This document shows positions 16,649 to 24,913 of a DNA stretch of 64,000 nt, piece after piece. The position numbers and the translations under genes are program-made. The DNA is from JAGSPQ01 sp038206395 (lineage in GTDB: Bacteria > Myxococcota > Myxococcia > Myxococcales > Myxococcaceae), in NCBI GenBank assembly GCA_038206395.1, contig JBBRAX010000039.1, forward strand, positions 7,400 through 71,399, in the 5' to 3' direction. How positions within the stretch are numbered: the first letter of the stretch is position 1; each line of letters begins with the position of its first letter. The notes below the pieces were generated by a model. That model saw only the letters and a program-made list of their open reading frames with translations, was not told the DNA's origin and did no database searches.

Positions 16649-17092
16649 TCAGTCGCGAAGTTTCCATCGCCAGAGCGGGGTCCGAACCGGCGTGAGGACG
16701 CCGGCGTCTCGCAGCGGCGTTGAAACCCGGAAGAAATCGATGGCCTCGACGTCGGCCGCTGGCTCTCCCCGTCGGGCGCGGTAGTGGGCCTGCAGCGCCT
16801 CGGGAGTCGGGTTCCGCAGCAGCCGCCAGCCGACGCCCCACCAGCGCGCTCCATCGGGTCCGCGCAGATCTGCCAGTGACAGAGCCGGTCGGGTGCCTGT
16901 TGCTTCGAGCTGGTCGGCTTCGATCCAGCTCAATCGACTGGGCGGAGCCCCTTCGGGGGGAACCTGTGCGCCCACAGGCAGCGCCGCCCACTTCCACGAG
17001 CCATGGAGATCGACACTTCCGAGCAGGACGATGAAGACCGTCACCCGGAAGACGGCGAGATCGAGAGGATGTCCCTTTAAGAAACGAGCCAC
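16649..17092 (-). CDS. hypothetical protein with one membrane segment
   Basis: 147 residues if translation begins at the GTG at 17092, inside the 3' end of the di-iron gene (16-base overlap). The start is chosen because sequence upstream in this frame is arginine-rich shadow of the neighbouring gene. One hydrophobic stretch (DLAVFRVTVFIVLLGSVDL, about residues 10-28) is followed by a Trp-rich soluble part (WKWAALPVG, RWWGVGWRLL, PLWRWKLRD). The opening faintly recalls HTTM-type membrane proteins, but the rest of that fold is missing. I do not recognise it. It is the last gene of a three-gene minus-strand run and ends 3 bases from the convergent TetR stop. Confidence 0.5.
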   Translation of the reverse strand: MARFLKGHPLDLAVFRVTVFIVLLGSVDLHGSWKWAALPVGAQVPPEGAPPSRLSWIEADQLEATGTRPALSLADLRGPDGARWWGVGWRLLRNPTPEALQAHYRARRGEPAADVEAIDFFRVSTPLRDAGVLTPVRTPLWRWKLRD

Positions 17093-17883
17093 GGCGCGAC
17101 GACGATTCCATATCGCTCGAGCGGCTCGATGACGCTGGTCTGCATCGAGCGTCGAGCGAGGGCGACGTAGGTCGACGACTCCATCCAGCCGAGGCGATCG
17201 ACGTCGGACTCCTCGTGGGCGATCGGCTTGATGTCCTTCCAGCGCTCGACCACCGAGTTGATGGTGAGCGCTGCCTGGCGCGCGAGGTGTTCGCGATCGG
17301 CCACGCTGAGCTTGTCGCCGGCCCAATCAAGGAAGAACCAACCAAACTGCCCATGCGCTGCTTCATCTTTTACGATCCGACCGAGCACGGCTTTGATCAG
17401 CGGGTGCCCGGCGGCATGCCACGAGCCGCGCAGCACCGGAATCGACAGCGCCTCGCCGACACAGAAGTTTCGCACCACCAGCTCGGCCGCCTGGAGCAGC
17501 GCCGGCAGCGTGCGATCCGGCTCGACGATCAGCTGGAGCGGGTCGTGCTCGAGAGGCGCGCCCCCGCCGAGCCCCGTCGCCAGGCGGGCGCACAGCTCGA
17601 CGTGCACCATCTCGTCGAGGGGAAAGCGGGTGGCCATCGCGATCAGATCCACTGGCGCGCGGGCGGCGATCAGCGCCTTGAGGGTGGCGGCGCAGGCGGC
17701 TGCGGTTCGATGCTCCTGAAAGGTCGCTTCAGTCCACGTGGTCCGAGCGACCTTCAGCACGTCCTGCGAGTACTTCGAGGGGTCGAGCGTGTCCCACGGC
17801 AGCTGCTCGACTTCCGGCCGAAGGCGGCGATAGCGACGCTCGACCGCCCCACCCAATAGGCTCAGCTCGAAGAGCTCAAGCAC
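17077..17883 (-). CDS. ferritin-like di-iron protein
   Basis: 268 residues from a GTG at 17883. It is helical throughout, with two ExxH-type motifs in a ferritin-like bundle: FPLDEMVHVELCARL near 85-100 and VKDEAAHGQFGWFFLDW near 175-190. Glutamates in the intervening helices (AAELVVRNF, GEALSIPVL) can complete a di-iron site. This resembles uncharacterised ferritin-like domain proteins rather than a named oxidase, so the chemistry is unknown. There is no signal peptide. It starts 5 bases after the stop of a small lipoprotein gene, and its own 3' end overlaps the next gene, so all three are probably one transcript. Confidence 0.75.
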   Translation of the reverse strand: MLELFELSLLGGAVERRYRRLRPEVEQLPWDTLDPSKYSQDVLKVARTTWTEATFQEHRTAAACAATLKALIAARAPVDLIAMATRFPLDEMVHVELCARLATGLGGGAPLEHDPLQLIVEPDRTLPALLQAAELVVRNFCVGEALSIPVLRGSWHAAGHPLIKAVLGRIVKDEAAHGQFGWFFLDWAGDKLSVADREHLARQAALTINSVVERWKDIKPIAHEESDVDRLGWMESSTYVALARRSMQTSVIEPLERYGIVVAPWLVS

Positions 17884-17888
17884 AGCGT

Positions 17889-18149
17889 TCAGTGATCTCC
17901 GCCCAGGCCGCCGTCGTCCGTCCCCGCGTCTTTCGTCCCGCCGTCGTTCGGCCCCGCGTCTTTCGTCCCGGCATCGACCGGCTCACAGTCGTGGCCGGTG
18001 TTGTCGAAGCCGCCATCGGGGCAGCGGGGAACCATCAGGTTGCCGCTGGTGAAGCCACCACAGGCACCCATCGAGAGCATCGCGATGCCGACCGAGGCAA
18101 CCAGCAGGGGACGCGCAGTGAAGCGCGCCTTGGTCCGTTTGTCGTTCAT
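17889..18149 (-). CDS. small Asp/Gly-rich lipoprotein
   Basis: 86 residues from ATG 18149: a charged N-region (MNDKRTKARFTAR), a hydrophobic core (LLVASVGIAMLSMGAC) with a lipobox, then a short mature part with two Cys and a DAG/DGG-rich tail (DAGTKDAGPNDGGTKDAG). Tails of this kind recur in myxobacterial secreted proteins and are probably unstructured. Its function is unknown. It is the first gene of a run with the di-iron protein and the small membrane protein, and lies 129 bases downstream of dabA on the same strand. Confidence 0.7.
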   Translation of the reverse strand: MNDKRTKARFTARPLLVASVGIAMLSMGACGGFTSGNLMVPRCPDGGFDNTGHDCEPVDAGTKDAGPNDGGTKDAGTDDGGLGGDH

Positions 18150-18278
18150 GTCGAGAGGGGATGCAAACCCCATGCAACCCGAGGGTCGATTGATTTCGAA
18201 CACTTCGGTGGCCGTGGCCACTTGCCGGGCCTGGAACACCGTGACGTCACCGCCGCGGTTCGGGGGAAATCTGCGGCC

Positions 18279-20714
18279 CTACACCCGATGGGCTCTCTGC
18301 ACCCAGCCGCCCTTGCGGCATGCGTAGAGGGCACCCTCGCCTGCGTCGATCTGGAAGAGGTCGAGCCAGCTGTTGGCGACGAGCGCGCGGACGTGGGCGT
18401 GCTTTCGGAGGACGGCATCGATCGCCTCGCGGGGCGCTTCGATGAACACGCTGAGGCGCAGCGGCGTGTGCACCCAGCGCTGGCCGTCGTGAACGGACTG
18501 AATCGGCAGGCCGACGCGAAGGTCCCCACCATTGCCCTCGAAGACGCCCAGATGTCCGCCGACGACGTTGTGCAGCACCTTGTTGCCGCTGCCGTAGCGC
18601 GCGTTGTCGACCGTCGACGCGTAGTACTGAAGGTTGATCCAGTGCGCGACGACCATCGGCGCGGTCATGATGAGCTCGAGCGTGGCGAAGTCTTCGTCTT
18701 CGTCGAATCGATACTCGTGAAGGAACGAGCGCCCCGCGAGGCTCAAGTGACGGCAGTGCTCCCGCGGCGCGACGATGAAGGAGGCGTTGTTCGAAAGGCC
18801 CCACTCCGGGCGAACCTGTGCCCAGTCGCGCGCGCGGGCGCGCACTGCTTCGGTTAGCCGCGACGACTTGACGCCTCCGAGGCCGAGGCTCGGCGAGCGC
18901 TCGGCACGCGCACGCTCGGAGGCGTTGACCAACAGCGTGCGCAGCGCAGCGAGCTCGGCGGCGTAAGAGGCTGGCAGCTCGTCGAGGTCGAAGAGCACGA
19001 CGTCATCCGTGGTCGTGTTGTGCAACCCGGCAACGAAGCGCGTCTGATCGGGAACGTCGATGCCGCGCGCGCTGAGCGCCTGGCGTACGTCGCGATCGTT
19101 CAACAACGCTGCGGCCGCTCGCGCGTTGACCTCACCGGTCTGCCCGCAGCACGCCCCGCAGTCGAGCCCGGCCGAGTGCGGGTTGTTGCGCGTCTCGCTC
19201 CCGTGCCCGGTGAGCAGCACGAGCCGCGCGAAGGTCCTGGTGAGGCTCATCGAGCGCAATATGCCGGCGGCCAGATCGCCGCGAGCGCCAGGGGCTGACG
19301 GGAGACCCTCGACGCTGCCGACGAGGCGCGGCTTGCGTCGGCCGGCGGCGGCCCGCGACAGGCCCGCATCTTCGCCTTGAACCCGCGGACTCTTGCCCAG
19401 ACTCTCGGCGAGGAGCCGGCCCGCGTACGTCAGCCCCATCGCCTCCACGAAAGTGAAGGTAGAGACCGCGCCAGCCATGAAGGACCTCCAGCTTCGAGTG
19501 AAGTCGAGGCGCCCGGCGCGCTGAGCGGCGTCAGCGGCGTCGAGCCCGGTGTCCCGCGCGAGCAGGCGCGGCGCGAGCAGGCCTGGCAGCTGTGGCCGCG
19601 CCTCGGCCGCACCGAGCGGCTGATAGGCGATCGGTAAGCCGAAGAAGCCCGCGAACCCCAGCGTCTGCACCGCCGGGCCCTGGGCCTCGAGCGCGCGACG
19701 AAAGACCTCGGAGCGAACATCGATGCAGAAGACCGCCTGGACAGCAGGTGCCTCGGGCCGGCTGGCCGCCAGCCCCGCGGGCAGCTCGCGGAGCACGGTC
19801 TCGTGCCAGGCGAGCTCGATCGCCCGCTGAAGCAACCAGTCGTCGGCTTGCGATGCATGGGCAGCGGCGTCGATGCCTGGCCAGCTCGAGATCGCCAGCT
19901 GCCATCTTCGGGCGACACCTTCGCCGCCGGTGGTGTGCAGCAGCCATTCCCACGCCAGGCGAATCGCCAACAGGTCGACGATGGCCGCGTCGTCCGCGCC
20001 CGAGAGCCGCGCCGTCCACCGCTGGTAGGCGCACCAGGAGGCCCAGCCGTTCTGGTCGAGCAAGAGCCCCCACAGGTACGCTTCCTGCTCGCCGGCGGGA
20101 ACCTCGAGTTCCACCAAGCCTCGTTGCAGCATCTCGCTGGCCGTCGCCGGCAAGCCTCTGGCGGCGGCGCGATAGGACTGCAGGCGCATCAACAGAGAAG
20201 GGGACTTGTCGCCCTCGGCCTGTTGCCGCCAGCTCGCGTAGAGACCGCCTGTGCGGTCGGGGCCGAGCGAGGCCTGCCCGTCGTCGAACCACGCGGCACA
20301 GAACTGGCTCACGCTGTGGGTGACGAAGTCGCGCCAGGACACCTCGTGCACCAGGTCTCGGCCGGCATCGACGACATCGACGACACGGCTGCGCTTCTCG
20401 ACGGCTGGCTCTTGCCTCGCCAGCAGCTCGGTCAGTTGGTCGAGAGTCGTGGACGAGCCGCTGTCGTCGATGGCGGCCGCGAGGTGCTCGTTGCGCAGGC
20501 GGCCCTCGGCGTGGGCCTGGCGGTACCATGCGCGCGGCATGAGCAGGCGCGAGCCCGACGCACCGAGCAGTGCGCCTGCCACCGCGGGCAGGGGACGGTC
20601 GATCATTCCCCAGAACGGGTTGACGGCGATGAAGCGATCGAGCGGCCAGGTCGGTGCGATGCGGGCGCAGGCCCGCGCGACGGCGGCATCGAGGTCGGGC
20701 GGTGCGGAGCTCAT
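18279..20714 (-). CDS. dabA: DabA, inorganic carbon transporter subunit (DUF2309)
   Basis: 811 residues from ATG 20714. The N-terminal FIAVNPFWG motif is diagnostic of the family. The beta-carbonic-anhydrase-like zinc site is complete: C330 and D332 in FCIDVRSE, H504 in TGHGSE, and C519 in GLDCGACCG. The spacing of 15 residues between the last two equals that reported for the Halothiobacillus protein (H524/C539). DabA with the membrane subunit DabB forms an energy-coupled CO2/bicarbonate accumulation pump: CO2 is hydrated one way on the cytoplasmic side using the ion gradient. The start overlaps the dabB stop by 4 bases (ATGA), so the two are translationally coupled. The soluble subunit binds DabB at the inner membrane. 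Confidence 0.93.
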   Translation of the reverse strand: MSSAPPDLDAAVARACARIAPTWPLDRFIAVNPFWGMIDRPLPAVAGALLGASGSRLLMPRAWYRQAHAEGRLRNEHLAAAIDDSGSSTTLDQLTELLARQEPAVEKRSRVVDVVDAGRDLVHEVSWRDFVTHSVSQFCAAWFDDGQASLGPDRTGGLYASWRQQAEGDKSPSLLMRLQSYRAAARGLPATASEMLQRGLVELEVPAGEQEAYLWGLLLDQNGWASWCAYQRWTARLSGADDAAIVDLLAIRLAWEWLLHTTGGEGVARRWQLAISSWPGIDAAAHASQADDWLLQRAIELAWHETVLRELPAGLAASRPEAPAVQAVFCIDVRSEVFRRALEAQGPAVQTLGFAGFFGLPIAYQPLGAAEARPQLPGLLAPRLLARDTGLDAADAAQRAGRLDFTRSWRSFMAGAVSTFTFVEAMGLTYAGRLLAESLGKSPRVQGEDAGLSRAAAGRRKPRLVGSVEGLPSAPGARGDLAAGILRSMSLTRTFARLVLLTGHGSETRNNPHSAGLDCGACCGQTGEVNARAAAALLNDRDVRQALSARGIDVPDQTRFVAGLHNTTTDDVVLFDLDELPASYAAELAALRTLLVNASERARAERSPSLGLGGVKSSRLTEAVRARARDWAQVRPEWGLSNNASFIVAPREHCRHLSLAGRSFLHEYRFDEDEDFATLELIMTAPMVVAHWINLQYYASTVDNARYGSGNKVLHNVVGGHLGVFEGNGGDLRVGLPIQSVHDGQRWVHTPLRLSVFIEAPREAIDAVLRKHAHVRALVANSWLDLFQIDAGEGALYACRKGGWVQRAHRV

Positions 20715-22228
20715 GATGGGGCCTGCCTGGAGGTGAGGGGGGGCGAGAGCACGGGTGGCCACACGCGGAACGTCAGGCGGGTGAACCACTCGTCGAGGTA
20801 GAGCCCCGCGAAGAGCCAGGTGTGCAGCTGCTGCGTCAGGCGGCCGTGGGGGCGCAGCTGAACGAGCGACTGCGCGGCGAACAGCACTGAGAAGCCGACT
20901 GCGACCACCGTCCAGCCGATGACGGACGTCTCTTCGTGCGCAGGCACCACGAAGAGGCGCGCGGCGACCCAGTGCGCGCCAGCGTAGAGCGTCGCGACGC
21001 CGATGACGCGGAGCGCGACGGTCGCAAGCGAGCCGGCGCTCTGCGCAACCATCGGGACGAGGGACAGCGCGACGATGAGGGTGAGCACCTGCACCGAGGG
21101 GTTGAAGCTGAGAGCGACGGCGATCGTCGCGGCTCCGACTGCCAGGGCGGCGCTCACGCAGAGCCGCAAGACAGACGGGGACGGCGGTCGTCGCGTGAGT
21201 GCGCCGATGCGCCAGGCATCGACCGCGCTGCCCGCGGCCAGAAATGCATGGGCCTTGTAGAGCGAGTGCGCGAGCAGATGCAGGAACGCCAGGTGCCAGG
21301 CCCCGAGGCCGCACTGCACGAGCATGAAGCCCATCTGCGCGCAGGTGGACCAGGCGAGGGACACCTTCACGCTCACCCGGGTGGTCATGACCATCGCCGC
21401 GATGACCGTCGTCGTCATCCCGACGACGACCAGCAGCAGCTGCGCGGCGGGGGCGTGCGCCATCAGGGGCGCGAGCCGAATCATCAGGAACCCTCCGAGA
21501 TTCACGACGCCCGCGTGGAGCAGCGCCGAGACCGGCGTCGGCGCCTCCATGACCTGGGTGAGCCAGCCGTGAAACGGCAGCTGAGCCGACTTCAACGCCG
21601 CGGCGACGACGCAGAGCACTGCGGCGAGCTGCACCGATGGCGGCAGATCTGGCTGCGCCTGCGCCCAGCGAGCGATGACGTCGAGGTTCAGGCTCCCGAC
21701 ATTGGCGTAGAGAAGTGCCAGCGCCGACCAGAGGCAGAGGTCAGCCAGCCGGCTGACGAGGAACTTCTTGTGGGCGGCGACGAGCGCGGCCGGGCGGTCG
21801 CCGTAGAACGCGAGCAGCTTGTGGAGCGCGAGGCCAGTCAGCGTCCATGCGATGGCGATGCCCAGGAGGTTGTTCGCGACCACCAGCGTCGCGACCGCCG
21901 CGAGGGTCGCCAGAAGCCAGCGCGCGTAGCGCAGCTGTCCCGGGTCGCCATTCAGGTAGGTGCGCGAGTACCGAACAATGATGAGGCCCAGCGCACAGAC
22001 AAGCAGCAGCATCACGCCGGTGATGGCGTCGACGCGCACCCAGGCGCTGAAGAGTGGGTCGCTGGGCGCCCGTGACGTGACCACGACGCCTGCCGCGAAG
22101 AGCGCCGCGAGCACAACCGAGAACGAGCTGGCGATCACCGCGCTCGTAAATGGAGAAGAGGCTCTGGAGAGCATTGCCCCTGCAACGAGCGAGAGGGGAA
22201 TCGCGAGCGCCATCGACGACATGTCCAT
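20711..22228 (-). CDS. dabB: DabB, NuoL/MrpA-like membrane subunit of the carbon pump
   Basis: About 505 residues with at least a dozen hydrophobic segments. The proton-transporter core of NuoL/Mrp antiporters is visible, including a lysine in AALKSAQLPFHGWL, then QVMEAPTPVSALLHAGVVN and the HLLAHSLYKAHAFL segment. ATG 22228 was chosen because a GGGG lies just upstream. ATG 22222 is also possible, and an upstream TTG (22252) would fall inside a repeated regulatory motif. The subunit should couple cation flow to DabA. The gene is divergent from a LysR regulator, 78 bases from that start. Confidence 0.9.
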   Translation of the reverse strand: MDMSSMALAIPLSLVAGAMLSRASSPFTSAVIASSFSVVLAALFAAGVVVTSRAPSDPLFSAWVRVDAITGVMLLLVCALGLIIVRYSRTYLNGDPGQLRYARWLLATLAAVATLVVANNLLGIAIAWTLTGLALHKLLAFYGDRPAALVAAHKKFLVSRLADLCLWSALALLYANVGSLNLDVIARWAQAQPDLPPSVQLAAVLCVVAAALKSAQLPFHGWLTQVMEAPTPVSALLHAGVVNLGGFLMIRLAPLMAHAPAAQLLLVVVGMTTTVIAAMVMTTRVSVKVSLAWSTCAQMGFMLVQCGLGAWHLAFLHLLAHSLYKAHAFLAAGSAVDAWRIGALTRRPPSPSVLRLCVSAALAVGAATIAVALSFNPSVQVLTLIVALSLVPMVAQSAGSLATVALRVIGVATLYAGAHWVAARLFVVPAHEETSVIGWTVVAVGFSVLFAAQSLVQLRPHGRLTQQLHTWLFAGLYLDEWFTRLTFRVWPPVLSPPLTSRQAPS

Positions 22229-22247
22229 GCCCCGTTGCGTAGCCGCG

Positions 22248-22293
22248 TTCAATGTTCTTTAAAACCACATAAAAGAGCTTCAATCGTTCTTTT
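22248..22293. promoter_or_regulatory. direct repeats between dabB and the LysR gene
   Basis: TTCAATGTTCTTT (22248-22260) and TTCAATCGTTCTTTT (22279-22293) are near-identical direct repeats starting 31 bases apart, about three helical turns, within the only AT-rich stretch nearby. Placement between divergent dabB and lysR, and the spacing, suit a LysR-type regulator binding site. No footprint evidence exists here. Confidence 0.4.
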
Positions 22294-22306
22294 GCGGAGA
22301 TGCTTC

Positions 22307-23209
22307 GTGCTCGCTGATCAGCTCAACTTCCACCACCTGCGTTACTTCTGGGCCGTCGCCAAAGACGGCAATCTCACTCGAACCGCGAAGCGGCTCCGCG
22401 TGGCCCAATCGGCGCTCTCGGCCCAGATAAGGCAGCTCGAGGCGCAGCTGGGCGAGCCGCTGTTTGCGCGCGAGGGGCGGCGGCTTGTGCTCACCGAAGC
22501 CGGAGCGATGGCCCTCGCCTACGCGGAAGACATCTTTGCGGCGGGCGGCGAGCTCGTCTCGACCCTGAAGCAGGGGCGGAGCCGCGACCAGCTGTTTCGC
22601 GTCGGCGCGGTGGCAACGCTGTCGCGAAACTTCCAGCGGTCGTTCGTCAAACCGTTGCTCGCACAAGCCGACGTGCGGCTGCACCTCGAGGCTGGCGGTC
22701 TTGACGAACTGCTCGATCGCCTCGAGGGCCACGCGCTCGATCTGGTGCTCTCGAACCGACCTCCCGGGGCCATGGCCCCGCGCCGCTTCCGGTGCCGTCG
22801 TCTCGCGCGGCAACCGGCGAGCATCATCGCCTCACGACCTCCCGCCCGCTTCAAGTTCCCGAAGGACCTCGCCGCGCACCCGATGATCGTCCCGGGAACT
22901 GCGAGCGAGCTTCGCTCGGAGTTCGACGCGCTGTGCGAGCGCGTGGGTGTGAAGGTGCGCATCCTCGCGGAGGTCGACGACATGGCCATGATCCGCCTGT
23001 TGGCCGCCGACAGCGAGGCGCTGGCGCTCGTGCCTTCCGTGGTCGTGCGGGACGAGCTTCGGCAGGGGGTCGTTCACGAGCTCTGTGTCGTCCCCGACAT
23101 CGCCGAGACCTTCTACGCCATCACGCTCGACCGCCGCTTCCAGCACCCCCTTCTGCGCTCGCTGCTCGCGCGTGACGAGGAAGAACTGCTGGGGATGGCT
23201 GGCGGGTAA
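22307..23209 (+). CDS. LysR-family regulator (NhaR-like), probable regulator of dabBA
   Basis: 300 residues from a GTG at 22307 that follows GGAG by 6 bases. The frame is open further upstream, but that sequence is not LysR-like. The helix-turn-helix opens with LNFHHLRYFWAVAKDGNLTRTAKRL and continues VAQSALSAQIRQLE (the second half resembles NhaR). The effector domain follows from about residue 90 (FRVGAVATLSRNFQRSFV). LysR proteins usually regulate the divergent neighbour, here dabB-dabA, and the direct repeats between them fit this. The inducer is unknown. Na+/pH (as for NhaR) or carbon status (as for CbbR) are both reasonable guesses. Confidence 0.87.
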   Translation: MLADQLNFHHLRYFWAVAKDGNLTRTAKRLRVAQSALSAQIRQLEAQLGEPLFAREGRRLVLTEAGAMALAYAEDIFAAGGELVSTLKQGRSRDQLFRVGAVATLSRNFQRSFVKPLLAQADVRLHLEAGGLDELLDRLEGHALDLVLSNRPPGAMAPRRFRCRRLARQPASIIASRPPARFKFPKDLAAHPMIVPGTASELRSEFDALCERVGVKVRILAEVDDMAMIRLLAADSEALALVPSVVVRDELRQGVVHELCVVPDIAETFYAITLDRRFQHPLLRSLLARDEEELLGMAGG

Positions 23210-23541
23210 GGACCTTGAGGCTTCCGCCATCGCCGCAGCCAGAAGGCGAACAGGACGCGAGCCACCCACAGGCGACGAAGGTAAAGAAGGGTCTGATCAT
23301 CGGGGTGCACGGACAGCCGCTGACGGGTCAGCTTCACCGCCTTCGTGTACGTCTCGCTGGTGCAGAGAATACCGCGGTGGGACCAGACGGGAATTCCCCA
23401 CTTCCACTCTTCGACGACCTCGGGGTCGGCCTCGTGGATGAGTGCGCGCAGCCGGGCCAGCTCGGCGATTCGCTGATCGATGAGCTTCGACGCGGGCTCG
23501 GTCGTCACGTCATCGGGGTTCGTCGGCTTCACCTTCTTCAT
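23113..23541 (-). pseudogene. DUF1801-family gene, internally shortened and lacking its C-terminus
   Basis: The first 70 or so residues match the DUF1801 pattern (MKKVKPTNPDDVTTEPASKL, IHEADPEVVEEWKWG, PVWSH, KAVKLT). The segment normally lying between AEL and the next helix seems to be missing in frame (IAELARLRALI), and EWKW is followed directly by GIPVW. After KAVKLT the sequence becomes an Arg/Ser/Pro-rich tail with no family resemblance that runs 97 bases into the 3' end of the convergent LysR gene, an implausible overlap. No other frame restores the expected C-terminus. I read it as a truncated relic whose stop is accidental. The family is an uncharacterised small cytosolic fold. Confidence 0.6.
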
Positions 23542-23596
23542 TGGTTTTTCCTTTGAGGCAGAGACTCCTACGTCTTGATGGGCGGTGGCGGCGGCT

Positions 23597-24859
23597 TCAG
23601 CGTTCGGCGGTGAGCTGAAACGCCGAGTCGGATGCGCGGCCGAGGCCTTCGACGACGCTGGTGAAGGCGTCGGCGGTGCGGAGGCGATCCGCTCCGAACC
23701 TGCGGGCGAACAGCTGTTGCACGGCGGGGATCTGCGACGAGCCGCCGGTGAGAAAGACGGAGTCGATTCTCACCGGCTGAGGCACACGGGCCATCAGCGC
23801 ATCCGAACACTCTTCGAGCTCGTCAATCAGCGGAGCGCAGAACCTTTCGAACTCGGCGCGGGTGACCTTCTCGTCGATCTTCACCCGTTCATCGTCGAAC
23901 CGGACGTGGGTCGCCTTCTGGGTCGACAGCTCGATCTTCGCCTTCTCGATCGCGCGGTAGAGGCGGTAACCCAGGTTGTAGATGACGAGATCGTGAAGGG
24001 CCTGAATGGCGGGCTTGGCGTCGCTGCTGCGAAGCATCATGTCGATCAGCTCGCGGGTGGACTTCTCGCGAATCAACGACATCTCGTTCCACGAAGACAA
24101 CCGGCCGAGCACGTACGTGGGAATCGGCATGCGCTTGAAGCCGACCTCGTAGGTGGAGCCCTGGCCAAAGTACGGCAAGAGCTTGTGCTTCATGATCGCC
24201 GCGTCGAAGCGATCGCCGCCGACGTAGACGCCGGAAGACGCAATCACGTCGGCGCGGCGGTCACCTCGCGAACGGTGCGAAGGCCCGAGCTTCATCAACG
24301 TGAGGTCGGTGGTGCCGGCGCCGAAGTCGACGACCAGCACCTGTTCGTCATGGTTCAGCGTGGCTTCGTACGCGAGCGCGGCGGCGATGGGCTCGATCAC
24401 GAAGGACACCTTGCGGAAGCCCGCGAGCTCAGCGGCCTTCTTCAGGCGCTGCTCAGCAAAGGCGTCGATCTTCGGATCCACCGAGAAGCGCGCGGGCCGG
24501 CCCAGCACCACTTCGTCGAGCTCGAGGCCTGACGCGCGGGAGGCCTGGCCGCGAAGGCTGCGCAGAAAGATGGCGATCAGCTCTTCGAGAGACAGGGTGC
24601 GGTTGCGAATCTGGGTCTTGGTGAAGCTGGTGCTGGGCAGCCACGTCTTCATCGACTGAATGAAGCGGCCTGCGTTGTCCTGCAGGTACCTTTCGATCGC
24701 GTCGCCGCCGGTGAGCGTCTCGTTCGTCTCTTCGGGGAAGAAGAGCACCGAGCGCGAGAGGCGCGGCTGGTCTACCAATGGTTCGACGCGCAGCACCTCA
24801 CCCGTCGCGAGGGCCACGGCGCTGTTGCTGGTTCCGAAGTCGAGGCCGCACGCGGGCAT
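23597..24859 (-). CDS. Hsp70-family protein, YegD-like (nucleotide-binding domain only)
   Basis: 420 residues from ATG 24859. The actin/Hsp70 ATPase signatures are present: phosphate 1 GLDFGTSNSAVAL at the N-terminus, phosphate 2 VVDFGAGTTDLTLM, and the adenosine loop VFLTGGSSQIPAVQQ. The length and the FGTSNSAV form match E. coli YegD, a short Hsp70 relative without a normal substrate-binding domain. It should bind ATP, but its clients are unknown. No dnaJ or grpE is nearby. It is followed on the same strand by nothing close, and preceded (55 bases upstream) by the phytochelatin-synthase-like gene, so the two may be co-transcribed. Confidence 0.88.
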   Translation of the reverse strand: MPACGLDFGTSNSAVALATGEVLRVEPLVDQPRLSRSVLFFPEETNETLTGGDAIERYLQDNAGRFIQSMKTWLPSTSFTKTQIRNRTLSLEELIAIFLRSLRGQASRASGLELDEVVLGRPARFSVDPKIDAFAEQRLKKAAELAGFRKVSFVIEPIAAALAYEATLNHDEQVLVVDFGAGTTDLTLMKLGPSHRSRGDRRADVIASSGVYVGGDRFDAAIMKHKLLPYFGQGSTYEVGFKRMPIPTYVLGRLSSWNEMSLIREKSTRELIDMMLRSSDAKPAIQALHDLVIYNLGYRLYRAIEKAKIELSTQKATHVRFDDERVKIDEKVTRAEFERFCAPLIDELEECSDALMARVPQPVRIDSVFLTGGSSQIPAVQQLFARRFGADRLRTADAFTSVVEGLGRASDSAFQLTAER

Positions 24860-24913
24860 TTTCAGCTGCTCTCGCTGAAGGGCTGGCCGGCTGGCAAGCG
24901 CTTAAATCGAAGG

